Assembly: GCA_030615025.1 (NCBI GenBank)
Contig: JAUXAB010000032.1
Coordinates: 1-37,232 of the forward strand
Direction: 5' to 3'
DNA length: 37,232 bases
Source: Phycisphaerae bacterium
GTDB lineage: Bacteria > Planctomycetota > Phycisphaerae > Sedimentisphaerales > Anaerobacaceae
Position 1 is the first letter of the stretch. Each line of letters begins with the position of its first letter. The notes under the pieces were generated by a model. That model worked only from the letters and a program-made list of their open reading frames with translations, was not told where the DNA came from and did not search any database. A program made the translations under genes and the position numbers. Shown in pieces: positions 30,206 to 37,232 of this stretch.

Positions 30206-31816
30206 ATGCCGGAATTTAGACGCTATCTTGTAAATATCGACTCAATCTCGACGCACCAGCTCTTTACCGACTGCCTGATGGTGGGAGCGGGCATCGCAGG
30301 TCTTCGTGCCGCTATCGAAGCGTCCAAGCACCGCAACGTCATCATCGTCTGCAAGGATACTTTGGAAAATAGTAACACCTGGAAGGCCCAGGGCGGAATC
30401 GCTTCAGTGCTTGATAAAACAGACACATTTGAATCACATATAGCCGATACGATTAACACCGGCTGCGGTATAGGCGACGAAAGTGTAGTCGACTTTGTCG
30501 TTCGCCAGGGACCGGAGCTTATCGAGCAACTGTTTCGCTGGGGCGCTGAGTTTGATCAGATCGACGGGCGTATTGCCACTACGCTCGAAGGTGGCCACTC
30601 GCACCCTCGTATCGCTCACGCTCACGGCGATGAAACAGGGCGGATAATTGCAGAGGTGCTCATAAGAAAAGTCAGGCAAAATCCGAATATAAAAATAATG
30701 GAGAACTTTTACACTGTCGATTTGCTCACCAACGACAACAACGAGTGCGTTGGGATAATCGGCCGCGACAGGCGCAGTCCGCCTGGGACGGACCAGATAA
30801 TTTGGGCTGCAAACACAATCCTGGCAACCGGAGGGGCAGGGCAGCTCTATCGCGAGACCACCAACCCTGAAGTTGCAACCGGCGATGGCGTTGCTATGGC
30901 TTACCGGGCCGGCGCCATATTGCAGGATTTGGAGTTTATGCAGTTTCATCCAACAACGCTTTACGTCGCAGGGGCCTCAAGGGCCTTGATTACCGAAACG
31001 CTTCGCGGTGAAGGTGCCGTACTGTTGGACAATGGAGGCCGGCGTTTTATGAAGGACTATCACGAATCTGCTGAGCTTGCACCGCGTGACATTGTCAGCC
31101 GGGCCATACTGGCACAAATGCTAAAAACCATATCAACGCATGTCTATCTGGATGTTCGGCACTTCGATAAAGAACATTTTGCAAAAAGATTCCCGCATAT
31201 TTTCGAGCTGTGTGAAAGTTTCGATATAGATGTCAGCCGAAACTTAATTCCTGTCCGGCCCAGCGCACATTATATGATTGGCGGTGTAAGGACCGACACC
31301 TCGGGCAAAACAAGCATCGAAAGTCTTTACGCCTGTGGCGAGATAGCTTCTACCGGTCTGCACGGCGCAAACCGGCTCGGCAGCAACTCGCTGCTCGAAG
31401 GGCTGGTATTCGGCAAGATAGCCGGACAGCTTGTTTCCCAATGCAAAGAAGCAGGCATTGCCCATATCAAGCACCCACTAATAAAATATCAAATCCCGCA
31501 TTCAGACCGCACTCGTTTGGATGCCGCTGATGTTACAAACTCGCTTCGAGCTCTTATGTGGCGAAATGTCGGCATCACGCGCACGGTGCAGCCGCTCAGT
31601 GAGGCACAGGAGATTATCGGGTTCTGGCAGCGCTATGTAATGGACAAAATCTTTGATGGACCGGCGGGATGGGAATGTCAGAATATGTTGACGGTATCAC
31701 TCTTGATGACCCGGGCGGCTGAGCAACGCCGGGAAAGTCGAGGCGTCCATTTTAGAAGTGATTTCCCCAATACTGATGATAAGCGATTCAAAAAACATAT
31801 CGAAATCACACGGTGA
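30206..31816 (+). CDS. nadB: L-aspartate oxidase
   Basis: Oxidises L-aspartate to iminoaspartate with FAD, the first step of de novo NAD synthesis; fumarate is the usual electron acceptor without oxygen. The 536-residue protein starts MPEFRRYLVN. It has the FAD site VGAGIAGLRAA, WKAQGGIASV, EGGHSHPRIAHAHGDETGRII with active-site His, EFMQFHPTTLY, ETLRGEGAVL, HYMIGGV, and GEIASTGLHGANRLGSNSLLEGLVFG. The C-terminal helical domain is complete. SdhA-type proteins share the fold, but the HSHPRIAHAHGD stretch and lone setting fit NadB. AGGTAGGAAG precedes the ATG. nadA and nadC are not in the window. rnpB follows about 60 nt downstream with its own promoter. Confidence 0.93.
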   Translation: MPEFRRYLVNIDSISTHQLFTDCLMVGAGIAGLRAAIEASKHRNVIIVCKDTLENSNTWKAQGGIASVLDKTDTFESHIADTINTGCGIGDESVVDFVVRQGPELIEQLFRWGAEFDQIDGRIATTLEGGHSHPRIAHAHGDETGRIIAEVLIRKVRQNPNIKIMENFYTVDLLTNDNNECVGIIGRDRRSPPGTDQIIWAANTILATGGAGQLYRETTNPEVATGDGVAMAYRAGAILQDLEFMQFHPTTLYVAGASRALITETLRGEGAVLLDNGGRRFMKDYHESAELAPRDIVSRAILAQMLKTISTHVYLDVRHFDKEHFAKRFPHIFELCESFDIDVSRNLIPVRPSAHYMIGGVRTDTSGKTSIESLYACGEIASTGLHGANRLGSNSLLEGLVFGKIAGQLVSQCKEAGIAHIKHPLIKYQIPHSDRTRLDAADVTNSLRALMWRNVGITRTVQPLSEAQEIIGFWQRYVMDKIFDGPAGWECQNMLTVSLLMTRAAEQRRESRGVHFRSDFPNTDDKRFKKHIEITR

Positions 31817-31820
31817 AAAG

Positions 31821-31849
31821 TAGAAAATAAAACGAACTTTTGCTATAAT
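31821..31849 (+). promoter_or_regulatory. rnpB promoter
   Basis: A perfect TATAAT (31844-31849) lies 17 nt after TAGAAA (31821-31826). Transcription would start near 31856, slightly upstream of the mature RNA. The intervening AGTAAATAGTCAATT is a copy of the repeat in front of ribE. Confidence 0.6.
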
Positions 31850-31873
31850 AATTAGTAGTAAATAGTCAATTAA

Positions 31874-32260
31874 AAGAGTGGGTCGGGCGGTCGCTGGTCG
31901 GCCAGAGGCGGACCGGAGGAAAGTCCGAGCAGGACAGGGCACGGTGGTGGTTAACGGCCACCCGAGGTAACTCGCGGGAAAGTGCCACAGAAACGACACA
32001 GCCGATGGCCCCGATTCGTTGGGACACAGGCAATGGTGAAATGGTGCGGTAAGAGCGCACCGCAGTGCCGGTGACGGTGCTGGCAGGGTAAACCCCACCG
32101 CCTGCAAGACCAAGTAGCTGGTACTCGGCCCGGGTATTAACAGCAGGTAGGTCGCTTCCCGGTATATCGGGAGAGCCAGCTGGTAACAGTTGGTCAAGAT
32201 AAATGGCCGCCGCCCGTCAGAAGTGACGGCGTACAGAACTCGGCTTATAGACCCACTCTT
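31874..32260 (+). ncRNA. rnpB: RNase P RNA, bacterial type A
   Basis: The catalytic RNA that trims tRNA 5' ends. The outermost stem P1 is visible: AAGAGTGGGTC at the 5' end pairs with GACCCACTCTT at the 3' end. The conserved P4 core GGAGGAAAGTCCGAGC is present near 31915-31931. ACAGAAACGACAC, GGTGAAATGGTGCGGTAAGAGCGCACCG, GGTAAACCCCACC, and the 3' block AGATAAATGGCCGCC...ACAGAACTCGGCTTATAGACCCACTC all follow in the normal order. Length is about 387 nt, typical of type A. The CTTCTTTTC after P1 is T-rich and may aid termination. It ends 13 nt before the convergent lipoprotein stop. Confidence 0.97.
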
Positions 32261-32273
32261 CTTTTCTTAAGCA

Positions 32274-33032
32274 CTAATCCTCTAAGGCAAATGGGTCGTC
32301 GAGCGTACGCACAAACGAGTCGATACTGATTCTTACATTTACAATATCACCGGCGACGCCCATCCAAATGGTGCCGGCCCCGAGCGTGATATGGTCGAAA
32401 TCAAAGCCGTCAGTGGTGCTTAGCCTTGATGCCAGCACAGGCGAGGAGTCCAATTTAACCAAAATTGTCTCCAGCGTCTGACTGATAAGCATCCCGCAGA
32501 TACTAAGATTCTTATCTTGTGCCTTAACCTCATCTATATCTTTGCGAACATTCTTTAAGACCTGTCTTAGTATTGCGATTCGCCTTGCGTTCTCGTTTGC
32601 GTAGGGCTCGTTAAATACCTCCGCTTCCAGTACCATTCTGCTGTCAAATCTGAGTCTTCGCTTGGGCTGAACCCACAAGCTCTTTGGTTTTTCATCTACC
32701 ATAAAGAAATATTTTCGTATTGCCGTCAGCCTATTCTCGTCAAAGGCAACCATATTGAACCAAATCTGATGGCCCTTTTTCTTTTGTCCTAATGAAGCGA
32801 CAACGCTCTCGCTCTGGCTAAGCAGCTCATAGGTCGGCTTGTGAATCATGGGAAGCACATCTGCAGAGCTGCTCTGTTTTAGCTTTGTTATGTAGTAGGT
32901 CTGTGAGAGTTGCTCATCATATGGAGGCTTTTCCGGCTTAAGATACTCCACAGCCGCACAACCACACAAACCAAAAACTAAAAAGCACAATCCAAAATTG
33001 AAAATTTTAAGTTTTAAGTTTTGGTTTTGCAT
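32274..33032 (-). CDS. Lipoprotein of unknown function
   Basis: A 252-residue exported protein. Residues 8-24 form a lipoprotein signal peptide ending in the lipobox FGLCGC (cleavage before the second Cys). The mature part is mixed alpha/beta with no catalytic motif that I recognise. Notable stretches are LSQTYYITKLKQSSSADVLP, a KPKSLWVQPKRRLRFDSRMVLEAEVF segment, and WMGVAGDIVNVRISIDSFV near the end. I chose the ATG at 33032 (MQNQNLKLKIFNF) because the longer frame begins inside the palindromic repeat E and gives a leader without a signal peptide. It follows ilvC on the same strand after about 90 nt, but a shared role is unlikely. Confidence 0.7.
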   Translation of the reverse strand: MQNQNLKLKIFNFGLCFLVFGLCGCAAVEYLKPEKPPYDEQLSQTYYITKLKQSSSADVLPMIHKPTYELLSQSESVVASLGQKKKGHQIWFNMVAFDENRLTAIRKYFFMVDEKPKSLWVQPKRRLRFDSRMVLEAEVFNEPYANENARRIAILRQVLKNVRKDIDEVKAQDKNLSICGMLISQTLETILVKLDSSPVLASRLSTTDGFDFDHITLGAGTIWMGVAGDIVNVRISIDSFVRTLDDPFALED

Positions 33033-33048
33033 CTGCGCTCTCCGTTTT

Positions 33049-33119
33049 AGGGGCCCCAAACGCAAAAAACACGCTTGGAAGGGTTCCCGCTTTGCCATCA
33101 TTCGCAAAGTGGGGCCCGA
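33049..33119. repeat. Palindromic repeat, family member E (after ilvC)
   Basis: The right part GGGTTCCC-gc-TTTGC (33081-33095) pairs CTTTGC with GCAAAG (33104-33109) and ends in GGGGCCC. The left part (GGGGCCCCAAACGC) resembles the CCCCCAAACG of member A. It starts five bases past the ilvC stop codon. Confidence 0.75.
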
Positions 33120-33123
33120 GCCC

Positions 33124-34128
33124 TTATACTTCTTTTGAGTCTATCCACTTCATCATTTTGCGTAATCTTCTGCCGATTGTTTCCAGTTGGCAGTTATAGT
33201 CTTTATCGTACAGTTCCTTAAACGTCTTTAATCCGGATTGGTATTCGTTGACCCATTCTTTGGCGAATTCGCCGGATGTAACCTCTGAAAGTATCTTTTT
33301 CATTTCAGATTTGGTTTGCTCGGTGATAATCCTTGACCCGCGGGTCAGGTCGCCGTACTCAGCGGTGTTGGATATGCTGTGTCTCATATAGCTCATCCCG
33401 CCCTGGTACATAAGGTCAACTATGAGTTTGACCTCGTGCATGCATTCAAAATAGGCGATTTCAGGCTGATATCCCGCTTCCACCAGCGTCTCAAATCCGG
33501 CTTTGATAAGTGCCGTAAGACCGCCGCAGAGAACACACTGCTCGCCGAACAGGTCCGTCTCAGTCTCTTCCTTGTATGTGGTTTCAATAACCCCTGCTCG
33601 GGTGCCGCCGATACCGTTTGCCCAGGCAAGGGCAATTTGTTTTGCGTCGCCGGTCGCATCCTGCTGGACAGCTATCAGGTTAGCCACACCGCCACCCTTT
33701 TCAAACTCGCTGCGAACCAGGTGTCCCGGTCCCTTCGGGGCAATCATCACAACGTTAACGTCCTTCGGCGGCACAATATACTTAAAATGAATATTGAAGC
33801 CATGGCAAAAACCAAGTGTCTGACCCGCTGCCAGATTGGGAGCGATTTGTTCCTTGTACACTTTTGCCTGCATTTCATCCGGCACGGTCACAATAATCAG
33901 CGTCGCACCGTCCATAGCCTGCTTTATATCGCCCGGTGTAAAGCCGTGCTCTTGTGCCAGTTTGAAGTTGTCCGTCCCTTGCAGCTCAGCCACCGCCACC
34001 TCTATCCCGCTATCGCGCAGGTTCAAACTGTGCGCATGTCCCTGACTGCCGTAGCCGATAACCGCAACTTTTTTACCTTTTAACGCATCTATCGGGGCAT
34101 CCTTTTCGTAATAAATTTTTGCTGCCAT
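33124..34128 (-). CDS. ilvC: Ketol-acid reductoisomerase (class I)
   Basis: Second common step of valine/isoleucine synthesis: Mg-dependent alkyl migration and NADPH reduction of acetolactate. The 334-residue protein is the normal short class I length. It has [23 protein letters not shown] (Rossmann GxGxxG), [51 protein letters not shown], the metal-binding [19 protein letters not shown], and [12 protein letters not shown]. The ATG at 34128 ([11 protein letters not shown]) has AAGGGA 7 nt upstream; the 10-codon longer frame lacks a site. No other ilv or leu gene lies in the window. Its stop codon is followed almost at once by palindrome E, and a -10-like TATAAT lies at 34189-34194. Confidence 0.97.
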   Translation of the reverse strand: MAAKIYYEKDAPIDALKGKKVAVIGYGSQGHAHSLNLRDSGIEVAVAELQGTDNFKLAQEHGFTPGDIKQAMDGATLIIVTVPDEMQAKVYKEQIAPNLAAGQTLGFCHGFNIHFKYIVPPKDVNVVMIAPKGPGHLVRSEFEKGGGVANLIAVQQDATGDAKQIALAWANGIGGTRAGVIETTYKEETETDLFGEQCVLCGGLTALIKAGFETLVEAGYQPEIAYFECMHEVKLIVDLMYQGGMSYMRHSISNTAEYGDLTRGSRIITEQTKSEMKKILSEVTSGEFAKEWVNEYQSGLKTFKELYDKDYNCQLETIGRRLRKMMKWIDSKEV

Positions 34129-34188
34129 AATATTTCCCTTTTCATCCAGTTTTTTCAAATTGTTTTATTATTCGACATTCTCCCAGCA

Positions 34189-34194
34189 ATTATA
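34189..34194 (-). promoter_or_regulatory. Possible ilvC -10 element
   Basis: TATAAT on the minus strand, about 60 nt before the ilvC start codon. The -35 at the right distance (ATTAAT) is poor, so this is tentative. No leader peptide or T-box is seen. Confidence 0.3.
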
Positions 34195-34231
34195 TTAAAC
34201 TGATATTTCCTATTAATAAGGTTACAGAATA

Positions 34232-34759
34232 TCATTTTTTCCTTAGATATCCCACAGCATAAAGGTGGAGAGAAGCATTTTTTTCCTCTGAAATTGGCTT
34301 TGTTTGGCTTTGTTTTGGGTTAATATTGGCTTTGTTTTCACAAATTGCCCAATTTGATATATTTTCATAATCCTTTATATAGAAAACTGTTACGTTCATT
34401 TTGGCCTTTTTGAGTTTGGCTTTGTTTGGGTTTGTTTGGCTTTGTTTTTTCCCACGTTCACCAAGTGTCCTTTCTTCATAATCCTTTGTTAATACCTTAT
34501 TTACGTTCATTTGGTCATCCGGAAAATTGGCTTTGTTTTGCATAAAAAGTTTGATTTGTAGAGACATCTTTACAAGTGTAAAGATGCCGAAGGCATGTAA
34601 ATAGTTTATTAATCGCGGATTACGCTGATTAAACAGATTTTTTAGCCACAAAAATGCACAAAATGCACAAAGGAACAGAGTGATAGAGGGAATCACAAGA
34701 AACTTTTGGCTGTGTGGGGTGGATAGGCGGTTTGTGTGGTCTTGGGCTTCGGCGGCCAT
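34232..34759 (-). repeat. Interspersed repeat region with a 111-nt in-frame tandem unit
   Basis: An open frame of 175 codons, but I do not think it is an ordinary gene. Its core holds two copies of a unit with an exact 111-nt (37-codon) period. TTACGTTCAT lies at 34390 and 34501, CATAATCCTTT at 34366 and 34477, with GGCTTTGTTT tracts between. On the minus strand each reads MNV...KDYE...NKANxxQSQTNP-like. The right part (34604-34680) contains a GCGGATTACGCTGATTAAACAGATT repeat and ATGCACAAA direct repeats. I remember similar low-complexity 'hypothetical proteins' in planctomycete genomes. No ribosome-binding site or domain is evident. This is repeat DNA filling the gap between ilvC and 34990. 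Confidence 0.6.
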
Positions 34760-34988
34760 TATAAGTTTTCCTAATTTACTATTCAGTATCTCATCTTATT
34801 AGTTTGATATATATTATACATTAGGAAATGTTAGATGTAAAGTAAAATATTAAAAATATTGGGCTTTTATTAGACGCAGAGAGAAAAAGTTTATCAGGTA
34901 AACAGGAGATGAATATCCAATATCGAACAAGGAATGTCGAATGTCGAAGTGAAGGGGGAATTAGAGGATTAGTGGATTAGGTTATCAG

Positions 34989-35297
34989 GTGAGCAGGGAT
35001 TTCGGAGATTGTCCACGCACCAAATTTAAAAACAAAATTGGTGCGGGATCTGCGCTCATTCTGAGCTTGAGAAATTCTGGAAAGGGTGCGAAGCGGTTCA
35101 GCGGGGAAAGATGCAAGGAAACACTACTTGAGGTATGTAAAATTCTTTTAAATTCGCTTCCAGACAAAAACCTACCCCTGTATGTTGTAAATTTTCTGCC
35201 CAGGTCTTTTGAGGGCGAAGACGACGAAGCCGCTGACCCAGACTCTTTTTTTCGCATGGTGAATAGCGATGTAATCAAAAAAAATAGTAGTTCCTGA
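34989..35297 (+). pseudogene. Possible gene fragment next to palindrome F (doubtful)
   Basis: An open frame of 102 codons starting at a GTG. The second half (ETLLEVCKILLNSLPDKNLPLYVVNFLPRSFEGEDDEAADPDSFF) has a protein-like composition, but the first part crosses the repeat at 35016-35045. There is no ATG in a useful place and no ribosome-binding site. The opposite strand is also open but serine-rich. It may be the tail of a lost gene, or nothing. The DNA at 34880-34985 before it (GAATGTCGAATGTCGAAG and similar) is repeat-like and non-coding. Confidence 0.25.
35016..35045. repeat. Palindrome F, related to member D
   Basis: CGCACCAA (35016-35023) and TTGGTGCG (35038-35045) form a perfect 8-bp stem around an A-rich loop. 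The right flank GGTGCGGGATC resembles AGTGCGGGATC in member D, and GCACCAATT of D is matched on the other arm. Confidence 0.6.
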
Positions 35298-35300
35298 TCA

Positions 35301-35504
35301 TTAAGCCTGGCTTTCGTTCTCAATGACGGGAGGCTTCGCCTCGATATTCATGATTGTTCGATCGTGCAATATCGAGGCGTCTATTCGCGAATATACCTCA
35401 AGAAACCTGTCAATATGTGGTTCCAATTCTAACAGTTCGCAGAGTTTTTGTGCGCACCATTTGATTTCAGATAGCTTTTTTTCGATTTCAGATCGCTTTG
35501 CCAT
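35301..35504 (-). CDS. Small hypothetical protein (67 aa)
   Basis: A 67-residue, mostly helical protein: MAKRSEIEKKLSEIKWCAQKLCELLELEPHIDRFLEVY, then a short tail ending in PPVIENESQA. I know no family. The ATG at 35504 has AAAGGG 6 nt upstream, a good site, which is the main reason to believe it. It is on the same strand as the TPR protease and follows its PEP-CTERM-like remnant by about 25 nt. Function unknown; it could be a DNA-binding accessory or a remnant. Confidence 0.5.
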   Translation of the reverse strand: MAKRSEIEKKLSEIKWCAQKLCELLELEPHIDRFLEVYSRIDASILHDRTIMNIEAKPPVIENESQA

Positions 35505-35529
35505 CTTTTGCCCTTTCAAAAATTGCTCT

Positions 35530-35595
35530 TTAGCGTTTTCTCCTTAATATCACCGCACCGAGGCCGAGAAGTAAGAGCGTGGCCGGTTGGGAATG
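35530..35595 (-). pseudogene. Remnant of a PEP-CTERM sorting tail
   Basis: On the minus strand, in a frame shifted from the protease stop, 35530-35586 encodes PATLLLLGLGAVILRRKR and stop. This is the classic PEP-CTERM pattern of hydrophobic helix plus basic end, used by exosortase systems. The PEP itself reads S-Q-P (TCC CAA CCG), two base changes from P-E-P. The tail is out of frame with the upstream protease, which stops at TAG 35597-35599. Either the protease lost its tail through a frameshift or this is what is left of another gene. Confidence 0.6.
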
Positions 35596-35596
35596 C

Positions 35597-37232
35597 CTAC
35601 TTATAAATCATATTAAACAATTCGTTTGCTCGTTCAGTGTCCAAAGTTTTCAATATCTTATATTCATTCAACGCAGAACCTTTGTCACCAATTATCAGAT
35701 AGGCTACCCCAAGGATATGGTGAGTCCCTGCATCATCCGGATTGATTCTGATAGCCTGTTTATAGGCTTCTATCTCTTCCTGATGGCGGCCAAGGCCGCC
35801 ATAGGCAGTGCCAAGCCTATAGTGTGCCTCGGCATCATCCGGCTTGATTCTGATAGCCTGTTTATAGGCTTCTATTGCTTCTTGATAGCGGCCCAGGATG
35901 CGGTAGGTAATACCAAGACAAGAGTAAGCCTCGGCTAAATCCGGCTTGATTCTGATAGCCTGCTTGAAGGCATCTATCTCTTCCTGATAGCGGCCAAGGC
36001 CGTGGTAGGCACGGCCAAGCCTATAGTGTGCCTCGGCTAAATGTGGATTGATTCTGATAGCCTGTTTACAGAATTCTATCGCCTCCTCATAGCGGCTAAG
36101 GCTGCCATAGGTAGCGCCAAGACCATAGTGTGCTATGTCATCATCCGGCTTGATTCTGATGGCCTGTTTGCAGGCTTCTATTGCCTCTTGGTAGCGGCCC
36201 AGTTCACAGTAGGTAATACCAAGCCAAGAGTAAGCCTCGGCATAATCCGACTTAATTACAGTGGCCTCTTTGAAGGTTTTTACCGCCTCTTGGTAACGGC
36301 CAAGCTTGTAGTAGAGAATGCCAAGCGAGTGATGTACCACCGCAACATAATTCGGTTTATTTCTAATGGCCTGCTTGAAGGCTTCTATTGCCTCTTGATA
36401 GCGGCCAAGTCCGTGGTAACAACGACCAATATTGATCCAGGCATAAGCGTTTTGTGGGTTCTTTTCTGTCGCCTTTTGAAAATAGGTAAGTGCGGCAGAC
36501 CAGTTTTCCTGCCATAACTCCTTTAAGCCTTTGCCAATTAGCTTTTGAGCATCATTTGCATCGGCGGTTGGCTTGGTCAGCGATTCAAATATTGGGGTTT
36601 TGGAGGTTTCTTTGAGGGCAATGATTTTGTCGCTGGGAATCGCAAAATTGAGATTCTGGCCTTCTGTTACGACAAGGGTTGCAATGCCTATTACCTCACC
36701 TTTGCTGTTTATAACCGGACTTCCGCTTGAGCCTGGCGAGATGGGAGCGGTTATCTGAAGAATTTTGCCAAAGGCTGGAATATCCCGAACTGCTGATACG
36801 ATGCCGGTTGATACGGTTGATTCAAGGCCGAGGGGACTACCTATAACAAAAATGTCCTCACCTTCAGAAGGCACATTCACGCTGAGGTTTAAGAATGTCG
36901 TATTGGCATCCGGTAGGTTCACGACAAGTTTGACAATATCGGCTTCGGTGTCTTTGGCAACAATACCCTGCACCGGATATTGTTTGCCTGATGAGGTTTT
37001 AATAGTAGCTGAATAAGCGCCTTCGACAACGTGATGATTCGTGATAAGTCTGCCTTTATTATCTATGAAGAATCCGCTTCCCTGACCGATCGGCTTGTTG
37101 TCCTTGTCGAAAGTCTCTATAAGAACGACGCTGGGCTTAACTTTTTTTATTAAATCTACAAGTTTTTCGTCAGCATTTGCGATAGTAGAACCAGCCACCA
37201 TCATACAGACCAATATGAAAGTTAGTTTCCTC
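35597..37232 (-). CDS. Secreted trypsin-like serine protease with C-terminal TPR repeats (start just off right edge)
   Basis: The frame is open to base 37232. Its N-terminal residues read RKLTFILVCMMVAGSTIANADEKL, a signal peptide whose start codon must lie just outside. Counting from the TTG at 37213, the S1C/DegP-type protease has His61 (TNHHVV), Asp92 (ADIVKL) and Ser163 (SPGSSGSPVI), an intact triad. No PDZ domain follows. Instead about eight TPR units of 34 residues fill residues 225-530 (e.g. AEAYSCLGITYRILGRYQEAIEAYKQAIRIKPD). The repeats are nearly identical in DNA (102-nt period), so they are recent or recombining. It is probably a periplasmic quality-control protease with a TPR docking surface. 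Its stop lies beside a PEP-CTERM remnant. Confidence 0.9.
   Translation of the reverse strand, partial: RKLTFILVCMMVAGSTIANADEKLVDLIKKVKPSVVLIETFDKDNKPIGQGSGFFIDNKGRLITNHHVVEGAYSATIKTSSGKQYPVQGIVAKDTEADIVKLVVNLPDANTTFLNLSVNVPSEGEDIFVIGSPLGLESTVSTGIVSAVRDIPAFGKILQITAPISPGSSGSPVINSKGEVIGIATLVVTEGQNLNFAIPSDKIIALKETSKTPIFESLTKPTADANDAQKLIGKGLKELWQENWSAALTYFQKATEKNPQNAYAWINIGRCYHGLGRYQEAIEAFKQAIRNKPNYVAVVHHSLGILYYKLGRYQEAVKTFKEATVIKSDYAEAYSWLGITYCELGRYQEAIEACKQAIRIKPDDDIAHYGLGATYGSLSRYEEAIEFCKQAIRINPHLAEAHYRLGRAYHGLGRYQEEIDAFKQAIRIKPDLAEAYSCLGITYRILGRYQEAIEAYKQAIRIKPDDAEAHYRLGTAYGGLGRHQEEIEAYKQAIRINPDDAGTHHILGVAYLIIGDKGSALNEYKILKTLDTERANELFNMIYK

Noticed and set aside
33033..33107. Longer N-terminus of the lipoprotein gene
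   Set aside because: It would be translated from palindrome E and would bury the lipoprotein signal peptide.
34232..34759. A 175-residue protein-coding gene
   Set aside because: Open, but the DNA is a tandem/interspersed repeat without a ribosome-binding site or domain; described as a repeat region instead.
35740..36530. Regularly spaced repeats looking like an array, and long open frames on the plus strand
   Set aside because: The 102-nt period is 34 codons of TPR repeats in the minus-strand protease; the plus-strand frames are mirror images of that coding sequence.

Overview
The window looks like part of the chromosome of an anaerobic, free-living member of the Planctomycetota, most likely the Phycisphaerae/Sedimentisphaerales side. 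This rests on a mix of clues. There are DUF1080, DUF4380 and family 2 glycoside hydrolase genes of the kind planctomycetes carry for polysaccharide use. There is a decayed PEP-CTERM tail, many SpoIVB-S55, beta-propeller and TPR envelope proteins, a probable electron-bifurcating-hydrogenase-type operon, and an interspersed repeat whose translation resembles junk 'proteins' I remember from that group. The lineage is an inference from gene content, not a measured placement. No rRNA, tRNA, transposase or CRISPR array was found.

Layout. 1-773 (-): start of a HydC/HydB (NuoE/NuoF-like) operon with its promoter at 834-861. 874-1587 (+): DUF1080 protein. 1678-2834 (-): nrdR and an ATP-cone protein. 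3093-3243 (-): a candidate small RNA with its own promoter and terminator. 3341-4502 (-): two tandem paralogous membrane proteins. 4790-7121 (-): anchored TPR-like protein, ThyA-family protein and cytosolic parvulin. 7232-9897 (+): ribE-pdxA-rsmA. 10270-13642 (+): DUF4380 and GH2 saccharide genes. 13635-18741 (-): S55 peptidase-like protein, secreted beta-propeller protein and class I fumarase alpha subunit. 18934-20920 (+): membrane TPR-like protein and an RluD-type pseudouridine synthase.

20968-27247 (-) is a compact run: pcm, recG, trkH, trkA, then an MNT/HEPN toxin-antitoxin pair. 27555-28295 (+) is bioD. 28297-29956 (-) is a PadR regulator with two HAAS-domain membrane proteins, one of them interrupted by an in-frame TAG. 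30206-31816 (+) is nadB, followed by rnpB (RNase P RNA). 32274-34128 (-) holds ilvC and a lipoprotein. About 1.4 kb of mostly repeat-derived DNA follows, then a trypsin-like/TPR secreted protease running off the right end. Much of the identifiable content is core metabolism and housekeeping (riboflavin, pyridoxal phosphate, biotin, NAD, isoleucine/valine, dTMP, rRNA maturation, recombination, protein repair, potassium uptake).

The unusual layer is the repeats. A family of short nested palindromes sharing GGTTCCC(A/G)(T/C)TTTG occurs in at least five places. It occurs just after the stop codons of rsmA and ilvC, upstream of bioD, and, most strikingly, in frame inside pcm, where it adds about 13 codons between conserved motifs. 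Other repeat families include a 111-nt (37-codon) tandem unit, GTCATTCC palindromes, CCACGGATTACACAGATT-type spacers and CGATGCTC/GATTCTC runs that reach into coding sequence.
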